Source of the DNA: Alphaproteobacteria bacterium MarineAlpha10_Bin2
GTDB taxonomy: Bacteria; Pseudomonadota; Alphaproteobacteria; UBA828
NCBI GenBank assembly: GCA_002937555.1
Contig: PTKB01000159.1
Location: 1-6,320 of the forward strand
Reading direction: 5' to 3'
DNA length: 6,320 nt
Made by a program: the position numbers and the translations under genes. The first letter of the stretch is position 1, and the number at the start of each line of letters is the position of its first letter. Shown in pieces: positions 1-5,774 of the stretch. Under the pieces are notes generated by a model. That model did no database searches, was not told the DNA's origin, and saw nothing but the letters and a program-made list of their open reading frames with translations.

Positions 1-1
1 C

Positions 2-268
2 ACCCTCGCTTGCGGCATCCTCGGCCTCAAGGAAAAGCGCAAATTGGGGCGCCAGAGCGATGGCCCGAGCGAAGAAGATTCCAGCCTGCCGCCGTTCCCA
101 AAGTCGCTCGATGAAGCGCTCAACCTGCTCAATGCCGACAAGGCATTATGCGCCTTGTTGGGGGAGGAATTCGTCGATGTCTTTACCACTGTGAAACGCT
201 ACGAGCTTTCGCGCTTCAACGACCATGTCAGTCAGTGGGAAAGCGACGAGTATCTCGAGCTTTACTAA
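2..268 (+). CDS. Glutamine synthetase-superfamily ligase, C-terminal fragment (5' end outside window)
   Basis: Only the last 88 residues are present; the reading frame is open to the left edge and ends at TAA 266-268. The tail has the usual glutamine synthetase C-terminal pattern: DEALNLLNADKALCALLGEE, then a KRYELSRF helix, then a WESDEYLELY end. The family ligates ammonia or an amine to the gamma-carboxyl of glutamate using ATP. The catalytic barrel, the metal ligands and any adenylylation site lie outside the window, so activity cannot be judged. The tail lacks the HPxEFxxYY-type ending typical of housekeeping GlnA. It looks more like the paralogues that act on polyamines or other amines (PuuA/GlnA3/GlnA4-like), but that subgroup is an inference. 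The gene converges on the desaturase gene and overlaps its 3' end by 41 bp. Family assignment is fairly secure; the substrate is unknown. Confidence 0.8.
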   Translation, partial: TLACGILGLKEKRKLGRQSDGPSEEDSSLPPFPKSLDEALNLLNADKALCALLGEEFVDVFTTVKRYELSRFNDHVSQWESDEYLELY

Positions 269-1154
269 AGTTCCGTATTAATTTCCAATTCACCGCGAGA
301 TAGCCGCGGTCGCGGACTGCGATCGCCGGGGCGAGATGGCCATGCGCGGCCGGCAGGGCATGGAACGGCAGGCCCGGGTAGGCGTGGTGTTCGGAGTGGT
401 ACGGCATGTTCCAGGCGAACCAGCGCACCAAGGCGTTGCTCCGCGTGGTGCGGGAGTTTTTCAGCATGTCGGCGAGCGGCGGGCAGCCGCCATGTTCAGC
501 CAACAGAAAGAGACGCAGCGCCGGCTGGCCCAAGAGCGCCGGGGCCAACCAATACCAGGCGATGGCCCAGCTTCCCATTGCCGCCGAAGCGGCGATGATG
601 GCGGCATAGAGTAGCAGATAGAGCTGCGCTTCGCGTGCAACCGCCTGACGTTTACGTGGTGCGATGAACGGGTCTTCGACCTGTCCTAAGGCATGGCGGA
701 TGGTGGTGGCGATGCGCTCGCGCCAATAGGGCAGGCCGGAAATGAGCCAAAGATAGGCGCCGATGTTTGACGGTTTGGCCGCGGCAAGCTCCGGGTCGCG
801 CGCAGCGTCCTGGGTATGGCGGTGATGGGCGAAGTGGAATTCGCGAAAAAAGCCCGGCGGCAGCAGCAGCACCGCGCCGGTCAACATCGCCACGCCATCG
901 TTCAGCCAGCGCGCGCGGAAAGCGGTGCGGTGGATCGCCTCATGCAGCGGCGCGAACAGAAAGATCAGCAGCGCGCCATACACGACAAGAGCCGGCACCA
1001 GCCAGGGGCTGAACGGAATGACGGAGATCAACAGCGCAAGCCCGCCGAGCACGGCAAAATGGCTGACGAGACGCGCAAGGCCCTTGATATCGGAGCGCCG
1101 GCTCAGCGCGCGGAGCGTTTCGCGATCCAGCTTTTCGGCGAATACTTCATCCAT
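228..1154 (-). CDS. Membrane fatty-acid-desaturase-family protein (diiron, three histidine boxes)
   Basis: A 308-residue integral membrane protein with the histidine boxes of the FA_desaturase family: HEAIH at 71-75, HFAHH at 107-111 (plus H113) and HSEHH at 253-257. An extra conserved-looking H221 sits in AEHGGC. In this family these histidines hold a diiron centre that uses O2 and electrons to desaturate or hydroxylate an acyl chain or other lipophilic substrate at the inner membrane. Hydrophobic stretches lie near 31-48, 50-70, 87-101, 130-141 and 178-217. The ATG at 1154 was chosen because the protein begins cleanly there, with AGGCGG upstream; a GTG at 1175 would add seven residues. The gene lies 32 bp after the monooxygenase gene on the same strand and probably shares its transcript. 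The last 13-14 codons lie opposite the glutamine synthetase gene. The frame stays open far upstream, but that part is a shadow of the monooxygenase. Substrate unknown; hydroxylase and ketolase relatives share these boxes. Confidence 0.9.
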   Translation of the reverse strand: MDEVFAEKLDRETLRALSRRSDIKGLARLVSHFAVLGGLALLISVIPFSPWLVPALVVYGALLIFLFAPLHEAIHRTAFRARWLNDGVAMLTGAVLLLPPGFFREFHFAHHRHTQDAARDPELAAAKPSNIGAYLWLISGLPYWRERIATTIRHALGQVEDPFIAPRKRQAVAREAQLYLLLYAAIIAASAAMGSWAIAWYWLAPALLGQPALRLFLLAEHGGCPPLADMLKNSRTTRSNALVRWFAWNMPYHSEHHAYPGLPFHALPAAHGHLAPAIAVRDRGYLAVNWKLIRNFSKARDTRRFPTD

Positions 1155-1186
1155 GGCTGGGCGACCGCCTGTCACGCGGCCGCTTG

Positions 1187-2299
1187 CTAGGCGGCGGCCT
1201 CGCTGCCGAGTGCTGCGCGCAGTTTCGGCATGACGTCGCCGGCCATCAGTTCCATCGAGGCCATCAGCTTCGGCTTGTGCGCCGCACCCTGCAGATCGGC
1301 GGCGGTCATCAGGATGGTGCCGAACGGGCCGATCTCTTCCCTGAGCGCCAGGATTTGCTCGGCGACGCTGTCCGGGCTGCCGGCGATGATGAAATTCTCG
1401 CAGGCATATTCCGCCGTCACCGCGTCGTCCGGCATGTCGGGCGACGCCTTCATGATGGCGTGGAATTGAGCGCGTTTGATGAGTTCCACAAGATAGCCGT
1501 AGTAATGCGCGAACGGGCCGTCCGGGCTCACCGCGTAGTCCTTGGCCGCGCCGTCGTCGGGGGCGACGAAAATGGTGCGCGCGACGCGCCAATCGGCGGG
1601 CTCGGGGATGCGCCCGACTTCCTTGCACGAGGCGCTGAAGCCGTCCCAATGGGTCTTGATCGTGGCGGCCGGGACGAAATTGGCCGAGATCACGCCCCAG
1701 CCCTTGATCGCGGCGGTATGCACGCTGCCGGAATTGGGGCTCATGGCCGACGCCACCAGCGGCGGATGTGGCTGCTGGTAGGGTTTGACCAGCTCGCCAA
1801 CGCCGAGATCGGGATAGAAATGTTCGTCCAGGCGGATATTCCAATATTTGCCGGAGATGTCGTAGGGCGGGTGCGTCGACCACAGCTTCAGCACCGTGTC
1901 GATGCATTCGCTGGCCATCTCGCGCCGCACCTGGAGATCGGTGACGCCGAACATCTCGAAATCGCTCACCAACCCGCCGGGAGAGACGCCCATCACCAGC
2001 CGGCCATCGCTCAGATGGTCGAGGAGCGCGGCGTGGGCGGCGACTTGCGCCGGGTGGCGCTGCGGCAAATTCACCACGCCGGTGCAGAGTTTGATGTTTT
2101 CGGTGCGGGCGATCAGGTTGGCGAGAAACATGAACGGGCAGGACACCGGCTCGGAGAGGGTGGTGTAATGCTCGCCGATCCAGAACTCGTCGAAGCCGAG
2201 CCGGTCGCATTCGACGGCGATCTCGACATCCTCTTTGAGCACCGTATGGGTGTCGCGCCGGTGATCGTTGACAGGCATCATGAACATGCCGAATTTCAT
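1187..2299 (-). CDS. LLM-class (luciferase-like) flavin-dependent monooxygenase
   Basis: A 370-residue protein of the bacterial luciferase-like family, which are TIM-barrel enzymes using reduced FMN (or F420) and O2. Family marks in order: the first barrel strand MKFGMFMMPV, FDEFWIGEHY at 36-45, IARTENIKLCTGV at 63-75, HPAQVAAHAALLDHLSDGRL at 82-101 followed by GVSPGG, and the late GSPDSVAEQI at 307-316. Length and pattern are near the limonene monooxygenase (LimB)/alkanal monooxygenase alpha-like branch, but I cannot name a substrate. It has no signal peptide and is presumably cytoplasmic, so it needs a separate flavin reductase, which is not seen here. The start is ATG 2297-2299, because AAGGGGAG sits five bases upstream and the first barrel strand begins at once; a start at 2317 would put the ribosome site inside the gene. 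It is first in a likely operon with the desaturase. A 20-bp palindrome lies 21 bases upstream of the start. Family is secure; role is unknown. Confidence 0.93.
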   Translation of the reverse strand: MKFGMFMMPVNDHRRDTHTVLKEDVEIAVECDRLGFDEFWIGEHYTTLSEPVSCPFMFLANLIARTENIKLCTGVVNLPQRHPAQVAAHAALLDHLSDGRLVMGVSPGGLVSDFEMFGVTDLQVRREMASECIDTVLKLWSTHPPYDISGKYWNIRLDEHFYPDLGVGELVKPYQQPHPPLVASAMSPNSGSVHTAAIKGWGVISANFVPAATIKTHWDGFSASCKEVGRIPEPADWRVARTIFVAPDDGAAKDYAVSPDGPFAHYYGYLVELIKRAQFHAIMKASPDMPDDAVTAEYACENFIIAGSPDSVAEQILALREEIGPFGTILMTAADLQGAAHKPKLMASMELMAGDVMPKLRAALGSEAAA

Positions 2300-2304
2300 C
2301 GAAA

Positions 2305-2312
2305 CTCCCCTT
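2305..2312 (-). promoter_or_regulatory. Ribosome binding site of the LLM monooxygenase
   Basis: The minus strand reads AAGGGGAG, five bases before ATG 2297-2299. It is a strong Shine-Dalgarno match and decides between this start and the in-frame ATG 18 bases further upstream, which has no comparable site. Confidence 0.75.
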
Positions 2313-2320
2313 GCCATGCA

Positions 2321-2340
2321 CCGCTATGGCACCATAGCGG
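2321..2340. promoter_or_regulatory. Perfect 20-bp inverted repeat, candidate operator
   Basis: CCGCTATGGCACCATAGCGG has two exact 9-base arms (CCGCTATGG and CCATAGCGG) around a 2-base CA centre. It sits 21 bases upstream of the monooxygenase start codon and about 108 bases upstream of the inferred exporter start, in the divergent region. The size and symmetry suit a homodimeric repressor or activator such as a TetR-, GntR- or MarR-type protein. No regulator gene lies in the window. On the minus strand the TATGGT inside the arm could double as a weak -10 element, which would place the site over the promoter; that reading is speculative. A hairpin terminator is unlikely because the loop is only two bases and no T-run follows on either strand. 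Confidence 0.6.
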
Positions 2341-2437
2341 AAGCGGCGAGGCAAGCGCCAGCATGGCCAGCGGACGCCGCAGAAGATAAGCTTTTCCCCA
2401 GCCAGCACGATCCACCGGCTTCCTGCCGAGGCCAATC

Positions 2438-2508
2438 GGGAGCACGCCATCAGCGCCACCTCTTCGCCCGCGACGCGAACCACGCGCCTCGCCCTTCTCG
2501 CCCTCGCG
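2438..2508 (+). other. Probable missing 5' end of the EamA exporter gene with SD and ATC start
   Basis: The exporter frame is open upstream of its GTG at 2509 as far as a TAG at 2335-2337, with no ATG, GTG, TTG or CTG between. Codons 2449-2508 encode a short Ser/Thr/Ala/Arg-rich head and then RLALLALAV, which completes the first membrane helix. A GGGAG at 2438-2442 stands six bases before an ATC codon at 2449-2451, an ideal Shine-Dalgarno spacing, whereas the GTG at 2509 has only pyrimidine-rich sequence in front. The likely explanations are a rare ATC initiation codon, or an ATG changed to ATC by mutation or sequence error. The protein would be 309 residues instead of 289. Confidence 0.6.
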
Positions 2509-3378
2509 GTGGGCATTAGCAGTATCGGGTTCGCGCCCATCTTCATGCGCCTCTCCGAGCTTGGCCCAAATGCCACGGCGCTCTACCGCGTCGCTTTCGC
2601 GCTGCCGTTTCTCCTGCTGTGGCTCACCCTCGAACGCCGCCCCGCCGCTTCGAACGGCGCCGCGCGGCGGCGCAAGATAAGCCGCAGCGATTGGCTGGTG
2701 CTGGCGCTCTCGGGCGTCTTTTGGTCGGGTGATTTGGTATTCTGGCATTGGTCGATTTCGCTCACCAATGTCGCCAATTCCACCTTTTTTGCCTGCTCGT
2801 CGCCGATATTCGTCATTCTCGGCGCCTGGCTGTTGTTCGGCGAGCGCATCTCACGCGGGTTTCTCGCCGGCTTCGCCCTGACGCTGGCCGGCGGCGCCTG
2901 CTTGTTGGGTTCCTCACTTGCTTTTGGCGGCGGCGATTTCCTGGGCGACATTTTCGGCATTGTCACCGCATTTTTCTTCGGCTCCTACATACTCACCATC
3001 AAGCATCTCCGCGCCGGCCTGCCGACCGGCGCGATCATGTTCTGGAGCGGGCTCTTCAGCCTGCCCGGTCTGTTGCTGGCGGCGCTCCTGACGGGCGAGG
3101 GCTTCGTTTCCGAGAGCCTGTTCGGCTGGTCGATGATCATCAGTCTTGCGCTGCTCGCCCATACGGTGGGTCAGGGCCTCGCGGCCTATGCGTTGGCGCA
3201 TCTACCGGCGTCGTTCGCCTCCGTCGCCTTCCTGGGCGAGCCAGTTGTCGCCGCCATTCTCGGCTGGATCATCCTCGCCGAGGCGCTTGGACCGCTTCAA
3301 GGCGCGGGCTGCATCATCATCCTCGCCGGCGTTTGGCTGGCTCAGCGCTACGGCATGCGGAGGCAATCCGGCGCTTGA
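2509..3378 (+). CDS. EamA/DMT-superfamily transporter, ten-helix inner-membrane permease (start probably at 2449)
   Basis: A hydrophobic permease of the drug/metabolite transporter superfamily with two EamA repeats, roughly residues 1-133 and 145-278 counted from the GTG. Each repeat ends in the family's typical last-helix pair: SSPIFVILGAWLLFGERIS at 97-115 and FLGEPVVAAILGWIILAEAL at 241-260. Members export amino acids, metabolites or drugs across the inner membrane; the substrate cannot be read from sequence. A basic loop (RRPAASNGAARRRK, about 43-56) should be cytoplasmic. The GTG used here is the only standard upstream start, but it cuts helix 1 in half and lacks a ribosome site; translation more likely begins 60 bases upstream. 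The gene is divergent from the monooxygenase unit and convergent with the persulfide dioxygenase gene. Family is secure; the start is uncertain. Confidence 0.92.
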   Translation: MGISSIGFAPIFMRLSELGPNATALYRVAFALPFLLLWLTLERRPAASNGAARRRKISRSDWLVLALSGVFWSGDLVFWHWSISLTNVANSTFFACSSPIFVILGAWLLFGERISRGFLAGFALTLAGGACLLGSSLAFGGGDFLGDIFGIVTAFFFGSYILTIKHLRAGLPTGAIMFWSGLFSLPGLLLAALLTGEGFVSESLFGWSMIISLALLAHTVGQGLAAYALAHLPASFASVAFLGEPVVAAILGWIILAEALGPLQGAGCIIILAGVWLAQRYGMRRQSGA

Positions 3379-3480
3379 TCGAGGTCAAGGCGCGCCAATA
3401 TTAATTTACCTCACGGTGACATTATTAAGATGGTCGAGGTCAACAAACGGACCGGCGCCTGGAGCGTTTAGCCACTTGCC
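3379..3480. other. Gap between convergent genes with a 10-bp direct repeat and a small AT-rich palindrome
   Basis: This 102-base gap lies between the exporter stop and the persulfide dioxygenase stop. TCGAGGTCAA occurs at 3379-3388 and again at 3434-3443. Between the copies, TCACGGTGA at 3411-3419 is symmetrical and is flanked by AT-rich sequence (TTAA at 3401-3404 and 3425-3428). I see no GC-stem plus T-run terminator on either strand and no convincing gene. It may act as a weak bidirectional transcription end, but this is not shown. Confidence 0.3.
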
Positions 3481-4521
3481 TCAGACAGTTTCGATCGGGC
3501 CGCCGGCTTCGATCCAGGCGGCGATGCCACCGACGAGATGGCTCACATTTTCGAGCCCGCCCTCCTGCGACGCCTGCACCGCCATGGCGGAGCGCTCGCC
3601 ATAGGCGCAGTAATAGACAAGCGGCTTGGCGCTGGCGCCGGCCATGCCGCGCAACAGGCCGCCGGCGCCGATAAGGATTTCGAGGCGGCCATAGGGCGCG
3701 TGGACCGAGGCCGGGATTTGGCCGTAGCTGCCGCGTTCGCTGTCCTCGCGCAAATCCACCAACACCACGTCGCTCTGCTCCTGAAGCGCCATTAACTGGC
3801 CGACGGTGAGCGCCCAGTCGGGATGCTCGGCATCGCTCTGGCCGAGGCCCATGGTGATGTTGGCCGGCACCGCGACATCCATCATCTTGGGATCGGTCAG
3901 ATTGAGATTGTCCATGATGGCGGCATATTCGTCGGCGTTCGCGACCTGGAGGCGTGGATTGAAGGCTTTCTCCTCACCGATGGTGCTGACGGTATCGCCT
4001 TTGTAATCATGCCCGGGATAGACCAGCGTCTCATCGGGCAGGGTCAGGAGCTTGGTGAAAATAGAATCATAGGCGGCGCGGGAATCGCCGCTCTGAAAAT
4101 CGGTGCGCCCGCTGCCGCGGATCAGCAGCGTATCGCCGGTAAACACCCGGTCGTCCATCCGGTAGCAATATGAATCGATGGTGTGGCCCGGCGTGTAGAG
4201 GGTTTCCAACTGAATGCCCTCGATGGTCACCATGTCGCCGTCTTGGACCCGCATCGAGACCACGTCGATCGGCGCTTCGGCGCCCATGACGGTCACGCAT
4301 TTGGTGCGGTCGCGCAACTCACCCATGGCGGTGATATGATCGGCATGGACATGGGTGTCGAGCACCTTCGCCAGCTTGAGATCGAGCTCTTCCAAAAGCT
4401 GCATGTAGCGGTCGGTGCGGTCGAGGACGGCATCGATCAGAAGCGCCTCGCCGCCTTTGCGGCTCGCCAGGAGATAGGTGTAGGTGCCGGTTTCCTGGTG
4501 AAAAAGCTGGCGGAATATCAT
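3481..4521 (-). CDS. Persulfide dioxygenase (ETHE1-type metallo-beta-lactamase fold) fused to a C-terminal rhodanese domain
   Basis: A 346-residue cytoplasmic protein. The metallo-beta-lactamase domain (about 1-235) carries HVHADH at 57-62, PGH with H113, TGD with D130 and PGH with H171. By analogy with ETHE1, the mononuclear iron would be held by H57, H113 and D130. The block RGSGRTDFQSGD at 135-146 is characteristic of ETHE1-type persulfide dioxygenases and not of glyoxalase II. A rhodanese domain follows (about 240-346), with active-site loop CAYGER and nucleophile C305 intact. Family knowledge: the dioxygenase oxidises glutathione persulfide with O2 to sulfite and glutathione, and the rhodanese moves sulfane sulfur between thiosulfate and thiols. 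Fused forms are known in bacteria (PRF, CstB). The start is ATG 4519-4521, with AGGGAGGA ten bases upstream. The gene is last in the leftward run, 102 bases after the amidotransferase. No sulfide:quinone reductase or sulfur-sensing regulator is visible. Confidence 0.93.
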   Translation of the reverse strand: MIFRQLFHQETGTYTYLLASRKGGEALLIDAVLDRTDRYMQLLEELDLKLAKVLDTHVHADHITAMGELRDRTKCVTVMGAEAPIDVVSMRVQDGDMVTIEGIQLETLYTPGHTIDSYCYRMDDRVFTGDTLLIRGSGRTDFQSGDSRAAYDSIFTKLLTLPDETLVYPGHDYKGDTVSTIGEEKAFNPRLQVANADEYAAIMDNLNLTDPKMMDVAVPANITMGLGQSDAEHPDWALTVGQLMALQEQSDVVLVDLREDSERGSYGQIPASVHAPYGRLEILIGAGGLLRGMAGASAKPLVYYCAYGERSAMAVQASQEGGLENVSHLVGGIAAWIEAGGPIETV

Positions 4522-4589
4522 GCCTCGGCCGTCCTCCCTATTGCGTCTCGTTTCTCAGATAGAGCGCCCAAAAGCGCGGGCAACACCCC

Positions 4590-4618
4590 ATTTTCATGGA
4601 TGCGGCAATAATCCACAA
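4590..4618 (-). promoter_or_regulatory. Possible sigma70-like promoter of the persulfide dioxygenase gene
   Basis: On the minus strand a TTGTGG (4613-4618) and a GAAAAT (4590-4595) are 17 bases apart, about 70 bases before the start codon. The matches to the consensus are partial. The 102-base gap to the preceding gene is much longer than the other gaps in the run, so a separate promoter is plausible. A perfect ATAAATTTAT palindrome at 4618-4627 touches the upstream element and overlaps the amidotransferase stop codon; it could be a regulator site or simply AT-rich sequence. Confidence 0.3.
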
Positions 4619-4623
4619 TAAAT

Positions 4624-5337
4624 TTATGAATTAGCCCCTTGCGCCTGCCAATAGGTGAGAAACTTGCGCAGCCAGGCGTGCATGGATTGTTGATGGCTGA
4701 CATGGTGGCGCGCCTGCTCGGCGGCGCTCTGCGCGCCGTTGCGGGCCAAATCTTCGGGCGGCGGTTTGCGGTTGAGCCAGGCGTCGAGCACGGCATCGTT
4801 CACTTCGGGGTGGAATTGCAGGGCAAAGTTGGCGGCACCGTAACGGAACGCCTGATTGGGGAAACTCTCGCGCGTTGCCAAATGCACCGCGCCGGCGGGC
4901 AATTCGAAGCCTTCGCCGTGGCGGTGGCAAACCTGGAGCGTTGCGTCCATTTGCAGTTCGCCGGAACCGCCGACGGGCGTCACCGGGTAATAGCCGAACT
5001 CATAGAGACCTTGCGCGTGCGGCGCGACGCCGGCGCCGAGGCTGCGGGCGAGAATCTGCGCGCCGAGACAAACGCCGAGGAGCGGCTTGCCGGCGGCCAT
5101 GACGCGCGGCATCCAATCGAGCTCGGCGCGGATGTAATCGATATGTTCGTCATTGGCGCTGGCCGGCCCGCCGAACGACACGAAGCCGGCATAATCGCCG
5201 ATATTCTCGGGCAGCTCGTCGCCTTTGTTGAGGCGTCGCACCTCTACCGGATGGCCGAGCGCCGCCGCGATCACGGCGATCTCGCCGGCGTCCCGCGCCG
5301 TCACATGGGTCAGCATCAACACCGGTTGTTTGGTCAT
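4624..5337 (-). CDS. Class I glutamine amidotransferase domain protein (GATase1, GMP synthase-like)
   Basis: A stand-alone class I (triad) glutaminase of 237 residues. The nucleophile elbow GVCLGAQ places the catalytic cysteine at C90, and FALQFHPEV supplies H176 and E178, so the Cys-His-Glu triad is complete. FGGPAS at 55-60 matches the family's oxyanion-side loop. Such proteins release ammonia from glutamine for a partner enzyme or hydrolyse gamma-glutamyl compounds. There is no fused synthetase domain, and no obvious ammonia-accepting partner lies in the window apart from the distant glutamine synthetase-like fragment. The C-terminal tail after about 180 is helical and His/Gln-rich. The start at 5337 is the first ATG of the frame; the ribosome site is weak (GGTGGC), and an ATG at residue 8 is an alternative. 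It follows the Rid gene by 30 bases, so it is probably in the same operon. Family is secure; the reaction is unknown (PuuD-like gamma-glutamyl hydrolysis is possible but unsupported). Confidence 0.9.
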   Translation of the reverse strand: MTKQPVLMLTHVTARDAGEIAVIAAALGHPVEVRRLNKGDELPENIGDYAGFVSFGGPASANDEHIDYIRAELDWMPRVMAAGKPLLGVCLGAQILARSLGAGVAPHAQGLYEFGYYPVTPVGGSGELQMDATLQVCHRHGEGFELPAGAVHLATRESFPNQAFRYGAANFALQFHPEVNDAVLDAWLNRKPPPEDLARNGAQSAAEQARHHVSHQQSMHAWLRKFLTYWQAQGANS

Positions 5338-5367
5338 GCCGGCGCCACCGGGCAGTCAATGGCTGTG

Positions 5368-5748
5368 TCAGGCGCGCCCGGCGATGGCGGAGATTTCCAC
5401 CAGCAGGCCGGCGCCGGCGAGATCGGCGCGGACCGTCGCGCGGGCCGGAAACGGCTCCTGGAAGCGCGCCGAATAAACCTCGTTCATGCCGGCATAATCG
5501 TCGAGTGTTTGCAGATAGACGGTGGTCGACACCACGTCATCAAGGCCCATGCCGGCCTCGGCGAGAATCTCGACGATCTTGTCGATCACCACTTCGGTCT
5601 GCGCTTTGACGTCGGCGCCGCCGATCACCGAGCCGTCATTGGCGGTGGCGATCTGGCCCGAGAGGAAGGCGAAATTCCCGAGTTGCGTTCCGAGGCTATA
5701 GGGTCCGGCGGGAATCCAGCTCTTCGGCACCAATTTTGTTTTTGCCAT
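5368..5748 (-). CDS. Rid-family (RidA/YjgF/YER057c/UK114) enamine/imine deaminase-like protein
   Basis: A 126-residue protein, close to the usual 128 of E. coli RidA. Family marks are in place: GPYS at 15-18, LSGQI at 29-33, TTVYLQTLDDYAGMNEVY at 75-92, PFPARATV at 99-106 and VEISAIA at 117-123. R103, which binds the substrate carboxylate in RidA, and E118, equivalent to E. coli E120, are both kept, so imine/enamine hydrolysis (for example of 2-aminoacrylate) is plausible. Several Rid subgroups share these residues, so I leave the symbol blank. The start at 5748 is supported by CAGGAG nine bases upstream. It sits 26 bases after the dehydrogenase gene and 30 before the amidotransferase gene, a spacing typical of an operon. 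This suggests a role in a catabolic pathway that makes reactive imines. Confidence 0.93.
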   Translation of the reverse strand: MAKTKLVPKSWIPAGPYSLGTQLGNFAFLSGQIATANDGSVIGGADVKAQTEVVIDKIVEILAEAGMGLDDVVSTTVYLQTLDDYAGMNEVYSARFQEPFPARATVRADLAGAGLLVEISAIAGRA

Positions 5749-5757
5749 TTTCTTGTT

Positions 5758-5763
5758 CTCCTG
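5758..5763 (-). promoter_or_regulatory. Ribosome binding site of the Rid-family gene
   Basis: CAGGAG on the minus strand, nine bases before the ATG at 5746-5748 and within the 26-base gap after the dehydrogenase stop. It supports separate initiation of the Rid gene within the shared transcript. Confidence 0.65.
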
Positions 5764-5774
5764 TTGCGCGCGGG

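Noticed and set aside
293..315. Inverted repeat CCGCGA/TCGCGG just after the glutamine synthetase stop, considered as a terminator.
   Set aside because: It has an 11-base loop and no T-run, and lies within the desaturase coding sequence.
1184..2389. A 401-residue plus-strand frame antisense to the monooxygenase.
   Set aside because: Its composition is typical of GC-rich antisense shadow (His/Arg/Gly-rich), it has no family motif, and the opposite strand carries a clear conserved gene.
2363..2389. ATG with SD-like context giving an eight-residue leader peptide (MASGRRRR) before the exporter.
   Set aside because: It is short, has no convincing ribosome site, and no attenuator structure follows.
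228..2576. A single 782-residue minus-strand reading frame covering both the desaturase and the monooxygenase.
   Set aside because: Only its last 308 residues look like a protein; the rest is an Arg/Gly/Pro-rich shadow of the monooxygenase in another frame. It is not a fusion.
2748..3404. A 218-residue plus-strand frame inside the exporter gene.
   Set aside because: It is Arg-rich with no hydrophobic pattern and is an out-of-frame shadow of the EamA gene.
3430..3471. A 13-residue small frame in the gap between convergent genes.
   Set aside because: It has no ribosome site and no recognisable character, and is expected by chance.
4564..4581. GCCC/GGGC hairpin in the leader of the persulfide dioxygenase gene, considered as a terminator or riboswitch part.
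   Set aside because: The four-base stem is too short, no T-run follows, and there is no known riboswitch pattern.
4616..4631. Possible SqrR/BigR-type operator (ATTC-N8-GAAT) ahead of the persulfide dioxygenase.
   Set aside because: One half-site (ATTC on the minus strand) is present but the partner half-site does not match at the required spacing.
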